From positions 1 to 64,000 of the forward strand of contig JADKBL010000010.1 of assembly GCA_016718875.1 (NCBI GenBank): a DNA stretch of 64,000 bases, written 5' to 3'. Of this stretch, positions 58,779-64,000 are shown one piece after another. The notes beneath the pieces are model-generated. The model was not told where the DNA came from, ran no database searches, and worked only from the letters and a program-made list of their open reading frames with translations. The stretch's first letter is position 1, and the number at the start of each line of letters is the position of its first letter. This stretch comes from Bacteroidota bacterium (GTDB lineage Bacteria > Bacteroidota > Bacteroidia > Bacteroidales > VadinHA17). The translations under genes were made by a program, and so were the position numbers.

Positions 58779-61700
58779 TTTTCAGGTATTTTTGTTCCGA
58801 TAAACATTATATCATCAACCTGTTCGAGTTCTCCTTTCCATTCCATTATCTCCTTCTCAAGACGTGCTTTCTGTTCCATTACCGGAAGATTATATATTTC
58901 CGAAAGTAACTTCTTCACATTATGCGACTTATATTTCTTTACCTCACTGGATCCAAACTGGTCTGCATATCCATCTGATGACATATAAAGCATATCACCC
59001 GGTTGGGCATCTACCTCCTGATTTGTAAAGGTCTTTTTCTCCTCCATGGTGGTCATTCCTATCGGGAATCTGTCGCCTTTATAGGTAAATACTTCGCCTT
59101 TTCTTACAACATATAGTGGGTTATAAGCTCCTGCAAATTCCACTTTACCTGATTTCTTTTCAATTGCTATAAGTGCCAGATCCATTCCATCCATAATAGC
59201 CCTTTCATGCCGCTGTAAAAGAGCTTTCATAACTTCAACATTAAGCTGATCAAGAATAGCTGCAGGTCGTGTAAGTCCATATTCCCTTACTACCTTGCTC
59301 AATGAGTTATGACCTATGATTGACATAAAGGCTCCGGGAACTCCATGTCCGGTACAATCGACTGCTGCTATGAATATCCAGTCACCATTGTCATGCATCC
59401 AGTAAAAGTCACCACTGACAATATCTTTTGGCAGGAATAAAACAAATGTATCCTTGAAAGTTTCTTCCTTTGGAAGCATAGCTCTTTGAATCCTCTCGGC
59501 ATATCTGATACTGGCGGTAATATCCCTGTTTTTCTCCTCAATTATAAGACTCTTCTGGACTACCTCAGCGGTCCTTTCCCTTACTTTCTCCTCAAGAATC
59601 TCTTTCTCCCTGATGAGATTCTTTTCCCTGATCTGAATATATGAAACTATAATTACCAGGATAAGAATTCCTGAGATAAGAAGGAACCACCATGTTAAAT
59701 AGAAAGGCGGTTTGATAATAAAACTGTAGGTTACCGGTTCCTTATTCCATATACCCTGACTATTATTGGCAATAACCATAAAAGTGTACTTTCCAGGTGA
59801 GAGACCGGAGTAAATAGCCTGGGTTTGATCAGTGACAGGTCTCCATCCGTCATCAGCTCCCTGGAGTTGTACTTTGTATTTTACAACTTCCGGATTGGTA
59901 AGGCATATGCTGTAATAATCGAAAAGGACAGATTTTTCACTGGAGCCGAGCTTCATCCCCGCTTTCATCTCACGTGCTTCATAATTAACACGCATTCCCA
60001 TTATGTGTGTCAAAGGCTCAAGTGTTTCAATAGATGTTCTTTCAGGATTTAGCCGGGTAGCACCATTGGCTGTACCAAACCATAATGCGCCATTGGGAGA
60101 TTTGAAAACTGCATGCTGTTTTGTCTCTATCCCCGGAAAACCATTTCGGTCTGTATAGGAAAATACCTGCTGAGTTTCAGGAATATACCGGTTGAGCCCT
60201 GAATTGGTACCAATATATATACTGCCATCATCACCGGCAGTAAGAAGATTTATGTTATCTGACAACAGTCCGTTTACCTGAGTTACAGTTGATATAATTG
60301 AATCATTCCTGTACCCGAGCAAACCTTCACTGGTGCCGATCCAGAGTGTCCCTTTTTTGTCCATAACTATTGCTTTAGGAATAGTCCCGTACAATTTGGG
60401 AATTCTCTTAAAGCTGTCATTACTTGCGGTATATTTCATTAATCCCGGTTTGTCTCCCATGCTTTCCGCTCCTATCCACATATTGCCTATAGGATCACAA
60501 TAAAGCACTGTAATTGTTTTTATAATAAGACTGTCGAGAAAATTAAACCTTCTGAAATTCTGCTGACCAATTGTACCAACGGCAACACCATCAACAGTTC
60601 CGATCCAGAGATTATTCTTCCTGTCAATTTCCAGTGACTTTACCTGGCCTCCTGTATATAATGAAGAATTAATCTCAGGCTGGGATTCGAATCTTGATGT
60701 TTTCATGTTATACATCATGACTCCTCCTGCATTGGCTCCAATCCAGAGATTTCCATCTAAATCCTCATGAAAGAACCTTATGTCTTTATATATCAGATTA
60801 CTCCGTTCATCATAAATTACGGGGGGCTTATCGGAACCGGGCATGAACCTCGATATTCCATCAATAGTACCAAACCATACTGCTCCTGTTTTATCTTCAT
60901 AGATCGCATTTACACTGGGATCAGGAAGAAACTCCTCCTTATTGAAAGTAACAAAGGCATCTCCCTTATATATTGTTAATCCGTTATTCTGATCAGCAAT
61001 AAGAATATTCCCTTCAATATCCTCCATTATATCATAGATCCTTGTAGGGATAAAGCCGTTCTTCTGGTTGAATATCTGAATCCTGTCATTGTCAAATAAC
61101 GTCACTCCTCCATCAAAGGTACCTACCCACATTCTTCCACGCCTGTCTTCTTCAAAACAAGTAACCCAATTACTTGCCGACCCTTCTCTGATAAGGTCAA
61201 TTATCTCCATCTTGCTTTCAGACATGACATATTTATAAACGCCGCCGTTATATGTCCCAAACCAGATATTTCCTTTGCTATCCTCAAGCAGGCAGGTGGC
61301 ATTGAAATATGTTGTCATGTGAGGCATCCTGTAGTTATCAAACTTTTCTTCTTCACGGTTATATCGCCTCATACCATAATCAGCCACACATATAAGAGAA
61401 CTGTCTTTATTGATACTTGCACCAAATATCTGGTCACTCAATCCATCTTTACCTTTGAACTGTTTAACACCGATCTTCTTTATATCATTAACAGGAAAAT
61501 CAGACCTCAGGGCTCCGTCACCTGCTGACATAAACCATATTTTATTCCCAACCTGTTTAATTGCAGTAATGTCATTTTTAAGTGTAACAGAGTCAAATAC
61601 CACTTTTTCAAAAATAGTTCCGTTATAGCGTGTTACTCCTCCATAGAGATGACCGAACCAGATATCTCCGTTTGAGTCTTCACAGATGGACCTCACTCCG

Positions 61701-61963
61701 CTTGCTGACAAACTATCGCGGGTGGTGAAATTTTCAAATTTAACACCATCGAATCTGGAAAGTCCGTTTGCAGTTCCCAGCCAGATATAATCTTTAGAAT
61801 CCTGAAGCAGGGTGTAGACCTTCTGTTCGCTTAGCCCTTGCTTGATACCATAATTATCAAAGAAGTAGTCCTGTGCCATTGCCGGAATTGAGACAATGGT
61901 CAAAAACAGGACTAACCAGACAAATTTTTCTGCCTGGCGCCTGGTGTGTTTTATGTCTGACAT
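58775..61963 (-). CDS. Two-component-type beta-propeller sensor with Y_Y_Y domain, membrane helix and SpoIIE/PP2C phosphatase
   Basis: The ATG at 61963, seven bases after the caspase-gene stop, is preferred over a TTG at 61981. The 1062-residue protein has a signal sequence ending PAMAQ, then about 14 regulator-propeller repeats (IWLGTANGLSRFDG, IWFGHLYGGVTRY and similar) forming two periplasmic beta-propellers. A Y_Y_Y domain (KYKVQLQGADDGW, LSPGKYTFMV) and one membrane helix (WWFLLISGILILVIIVSYI) follow. After a coiled coil (EILEEKVRERTAEVVQK) comes a SpoIIE phosphatase with SGDFYW, AVDCTGHGVPGAFMS, DLALI, SSDGYADQFG and QVDDIMFIG, so all metal-binding aspartates are present. It would sense a periplasmic ligand and dephosphorylate a cytoplasmic target, often an anti-sigma-factor antagonist. 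No such partner is in the window. Confidence 0.93.
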   Translation of the reverse strand: MSDIKHTRRQAEKFVWLVLFLTIVSIPAMAQDYFFDNYGIKQGLSEQKVYTLLQDSKDYIWLGTANGLSRFDGVKFENFTTRDSLSASGVRSICEDSNGDIWFGHLYGGVTRYNGTIFEKVVFDSVTLKNDITAIKQVGNKIWFMSAGDGALRSDFPVNDIKKIGVKQFKGKDGLSDQIFGASINKDSSLICVADYGMRRYNREEEKFDNYRMPHMTTYFNATCLLEDSKGNIWFGTYNGGVYKYVMSESKMEIIDLIREGSASNWVTCFEEDRRGRMWVGTFDGGVTLFDNDRIQIFNQKNGFIPTRIYDIMEDIEGNILIADQNNGLTIYKGDAFVTFNKEEFLPDPSVNAIYEDKTGAVWFGTIDGISRFMPGSDKPPVIYDERSNLIYKDIRFFHEDLDGNLWIGANAGGVMMYNMKTSRFESQPEINSSLYTGGQVKSLEIDRKNNLWIGTVDGVAVGTIGQQNFRRFNFLDSLIIKTITVLYCDPIGNMWIGAESMGDKPGLMKYTASNDSFKRIPKLYGTIPKAIVMDKKGTLWIGTSEGLLGYRNDSIISTVTQVNGLLSDNINLLTAGDDGSIYIGTNSGLNRYIPETQQVFSYTDRNGFPGIETKQHAVFKSPNGALWFGTANGATRLNPERTSIETLEPLTHIMGMRVNYEAREMKAGMKLGSSEKSVLFDYYSICLTNPEVVKYKVQLQGADDGWRPVTDQTQAIYSGLSPGKYTFMVIANNSQGIWNKEPVTYSFIIKPPFYLTWWFLLISGILILVIIVSYIQIREKNLIREKEILEEKVRERTAEVVQKSLIIEEKNRDITASIRYAERIQRAMLPKEETFKDTFVLFLPKDIVSGDFYWMHDNGDWIFIAAVDCTGHGVPGAFMSIIGHNSLSKVVREYGLTRPAAILDQLNVEVMKALLQRHERAIMDGMDLALIAIEKKSGKVEFAGAYNPLYVVRKGEVFTYKGDRFPIGMTTMEEKKTFTNQEVDAQPGDMLYMSSDGYADQFGSSEVKKYKSHNVKKLLSEIYNLPVMEQKARLEKEIMEWKGELEQVDDIMFIGTKIPEN

Positions 61964-61970
61964 ATAATAT

Positions 61971-64000
61971 TTATTTTGCAATAAAGAAGAATGACCCGTT
62001 CATGTCTTCCAATCCCTGAATCTTTCCAAACTTAGGCTTCTGGCCTGTCTCAGTAGCAACTGCTGCTGAAACTGATTTAACAATAGTTTCAATAGGGATA
62101 CATGCATTTTTATTATTCAGAAGTGTGTTGGCAAATGTTGATGTGAACTTTGAGTTATCTACAGCAAGTTCATATCCGGCAGATGAAAACACCTGTGCTG
62201 ATTTAAGTCCGGTTACAACAGAATTATTGCAGGCTGGTTCTTCACTGGCTGACCTCATGGCAGTATAAAAACCCGGACCTGATTCGCAAGCGTCTGAAAC
62301 AACAAGTGTATGCACTACAACATCACCATAACCCTGAAGTCCTGCTTTCAGCCCGTTAATGTTGAAATAGGTGAACTCATCATCTCTTTTTGCATCAACC
62401 GGGATCCAATAGCCAACGTCATTTATGAATTTACCGTGACCGGCATACCATACCATGAGCGATTTAACCTGGTTCTTTTTAACAAGATCGCGGAGTTCAA
62501 TGCTGAAATATTTCTCCATTTCAGCCTTGGTCATGTCTTTTTTATGTATAACGTTATGTATCTGATAATTAGCAAGAGCCCTCTGAATTGTGCCTACATC
62601 CTTAATTGGCCCATCGAGGCTGGCAAAAGTTTCATAGCTGGAGTTCTCTACAAACACAACCCAGGTTTTACCCATAGGATTGTTAGCTGCAATCTCTGCA
62701 CCTTCCCTGTTTAGTACAAATTGTGTCTCCTGTTTGTTACCGTAAATATCTTCGGCGATCACAGTGAACTTACTCATATTGGATACATCGAGTATTGCTG
62801 TGAATGCTGGATTCATCTCATCACGTCTGTAACTTGCAGTAACGTCACCTATTGTTATTGATTTGATGGGGCTGTCGTCACTTATCTTACCCTGAATTGC
62901 TATGTTAGGTGTTGAAGAGTCAAGGTAGACCTGACCGTCCTCAGTTGTATAAGGAGCTACAAGTGCAATAACAGGAGGTGCTATTTCAGTACGCTTAATA
63001 GGATAAATCATTGTTTTTTCATTATCATAGTCATCTTTGACAAGGATAGTGATCTTGTCAATACCTGAGACATCGATATTTGACAGAAACTCAAATTCCC
63101 CATTTTTACCGGCAGCAGTTGATACAGGACCATTATTAATAGTTACGATCTTCAGCTTACTTTTATCCTTGATTTTTCCTGAAAGAAGAATTGCAGCTTT
63201 GTCTCCCCTGATTTCAATAGTATCATTTACTGGCAGAGGGCTAACAAGAGCAACCTCCGGAGCAACTTTCTCCCTGTTGAGTTCATAGAGCCTGGCCTCA
63301 GCTTCCTTGAGCATCTTTTTTGCCCTTGGATCATCCTCTGAAAGGACTGTTATTTTTGCATAATCCTCAAGTGCTTTCTCAAAATTCATAATCTCCTCAT
63401 ACGATCTGGCTCTCGCAAAATAAGCGTCAGGGTCTGTTGTATTAATAGATATGTATTTAGAGAAGTCGTTAATAGCATTTGTATGCTGATTAAACTCCTG
63501 GTAATAAGTACCACGGATCATATAGAAACCTGCATTTGACGGATCTATCAGAATAATCTTTGATATATCGTTAATAGCATTAGGATAGTCGAGGTTCTTT
63601 TTGTAAACCTTACTCCTCATAATATAGGCATCAGTATTCTTGTCATCATTCTTGATAACCTCATTGCACTGTGTCAATGCAGAGGCTGTATTTGAATTGA
63701 TAAGCAGATCAGCCAGTGCCAGCCTTGGTTCAGGAAGTTTCTTGTCCTTAAGTATTGATTTCTCAAATTCCTTTTTGGCCAGTTCATCATTTGTAAGTTT
63801 CCTGTACAAAATCCCTCTGTAGTAGAAGATCATAGGTGTATCATTGATAGCTAAAGCAGTATCTGATACCTTCAGAGCCTGATCATACTTTTCCAGAGCA
63901 AGAAGGGTAATTACCTTGATCGGATATGCACGTTCATTGCGTTTATCCATTGCCGTGGCATGGTTAAGCTGTTTGAGTGCATCCTCATATTTGCCTGTTT
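61971..64000 (-). CDS. TPR protein with Ig-like domains and C-terminal caspase (C14) domain, 5' truncated by the window
   Basis: The frame is open to the window edge, so the start is not here. The visible 676 residues hold at least six TPRs (for example YPNAINDISKIILIDPSN, FEKALEDYAKIT). Two Ig-like domains, each opening (A/P)xVALVxP, follow near 63270-62680, and a caspase-like domain ends the protein. The dyad is complete: MVWYAGHGKF gives the histidine and VVSDACESGPG the cysteine. The domain keeps the C14/metacaspase motif order and probably cleaves after a chosen residue type, but the specificity cannot be read. The SpoIIE sensor starts seven bases after the stop, so both are in one transcript and may signal together. 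Confidence 0.9.
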   Translation of the reverse strand, partial: TGKYEDALKQLNHATAMDKRNERAYPIKVITLLALEKYDQALKVSDTALAINDTPMIFYYRGILYRKLTNDELAKKEFEKSILKDKKLPEPRLALADLLINSNTASALTQCNEVIKNDDKNTDAYIMRSKVYKKNLDYPNAINDISKIILIDPSNAGFYMIRGTYYQEFNQHTNAINDFSKYISINTTDPDAYFARARSYEEIMNFEKALEDYAKITVLSEDDPRAKKMLKEAEARLYELNREKVAPEVALVSPLPVNDTIEIRGDKAAILLSGKIKDKSKLKIVTINNGPVSTAAGKNGEFEFLSNIDVSGIDKITILVKDDYDNEKTMIYPIKRTEIAPPVIALVAPYTTEDGQVYLDSSTPNIAIQGKISDDSPIKSITIGDVTASYRRDEMNPAFTAILDVSNMSKFTVIAEDIYGNKQETQFVLNREGAEIAANNPMGKTWVVFVENSSYETFASLDGPIKDVGTIQRALANYQIHNVIHKKDMTKAEMEKYFSIELRDLVKKNQVKSLMVWYAGHGKFINDVGYWIPVDAKRDDEFTYFNINGLKAGLQGYGDVVVHTLVVSDACESGPGFYTAMRSASEEPACNNSVVTGLKSAQVFSSAGYELAVDNSKFTSTFANTLLNNKNACIPIETIVKSVSAAVATETGQKPKFGKIQGLEDMNGSFFFIAK

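Noticed and set aside
1..64000. tRNA or rRNA genes
   Set aside because: I saw no cloverleaf with a GGTTCRANTCC-type arm and no rRNA-like sequence, though a scan with tRNAscan-SE was not possible.

Overview
This 64 kb window looks like a Bacteroidota chromosome segment, probably Bacteroidales-like, although the sequence does not fix the rank. The evidence is a SusC/SusD pair, giant secreted proteins ending in type IX secretion (T9SS) sorting domains with the YPNP motif, a GIN-domain protein, LL-diaminopimelate aminotransferase, an rpsP with a long acidic tail, and promoter boxes of the Bacteroidota type (TTTG, 19 nt, TAnnTTTG upstream of rpsP).

Layout. Positions 1-19035 hold three large, paralogous, same-strand genes for T9SS-exported surface proteins. 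Each is built from FG-GAP/VCBS calcium-loop repeats in exact sets of seven (two, two and three seven-bladed propellers), separated by FN3 domains and followed by PKD and Ig-like domains and a T9SS sorting domain. The first gene is 5' truncated by the window edge and broken by about five frameshifts. The second has one frameshift. The third is intact and appears to lead an operon (11926-22467) with a beta-barrel protein and two small exported proteins of unrecognised families. Positions 22456-28205 hold a lipoprotein endonuclease/exonuclease/phosphatase-fold protein, mutL, two overlapping rhomboid proteases and a membrane-anchored EEP-fold enzyme. Positions 28186-29137 are an insertion-like island bounded by a perfect 72-bp direct repeat that copies the convergent gene ends on both sides. 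The island carries a broken GIY-YIG gene and a large nested palindrome. Positions 29082-33487 hold lysine/DAP metabolism: a PLP dehydratase, dapL, lysA and a dapF homologue with serine at both catalytic cysteine positions.

Positions 33645-39327 look like one envelope-transport operon: TetR regulator, outer membrane barrel, ABC ATPase, two FtsX-type permeases and a LolA-like periplasmic carrier. Positions 39381-40871 hold a tiny membrane protein and a glucosyl-3-phosphoglycerate-synthase-like glycosyltransferase fused to a HAD phosphatase (split by a frameshift), a candidate one-protein glucosylglycerate pathway. Positions 41079-48149 hold a K+-dependent-type membrane pyrophosphatase with a clear terminator, an unknown protein, a glycosyltransferase, a Sua5/YrdC protein, a GIN-domain protein, rimM and rpsP. 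Positions 48254-48383 are a MITE-like palindromic repeat. Positions 48417-53925 are a SusC-SusD-lipoprotein operon with no nearby glycan hydrolase. Positions 54199-58778 hold dnaE (one frameshift at an A-run), trxA, a second copy of the GC-rich palindrome and a LOG-family hydrolase. Positions 58775-64000, on the minus strand, hold a TPR/caspase-fold protein (5' end off window) followed directly by a beta-propeller sensor with a SpoIIE/PP2C phosphatase output, a possible protease-phosphatase signalling pair.

Caution: about eight single-base-type frame disruptions fall in four loci, including essential dnaE, and several sit at short A or G runs. Part of this damage may be base-calling error rather than gene decay.
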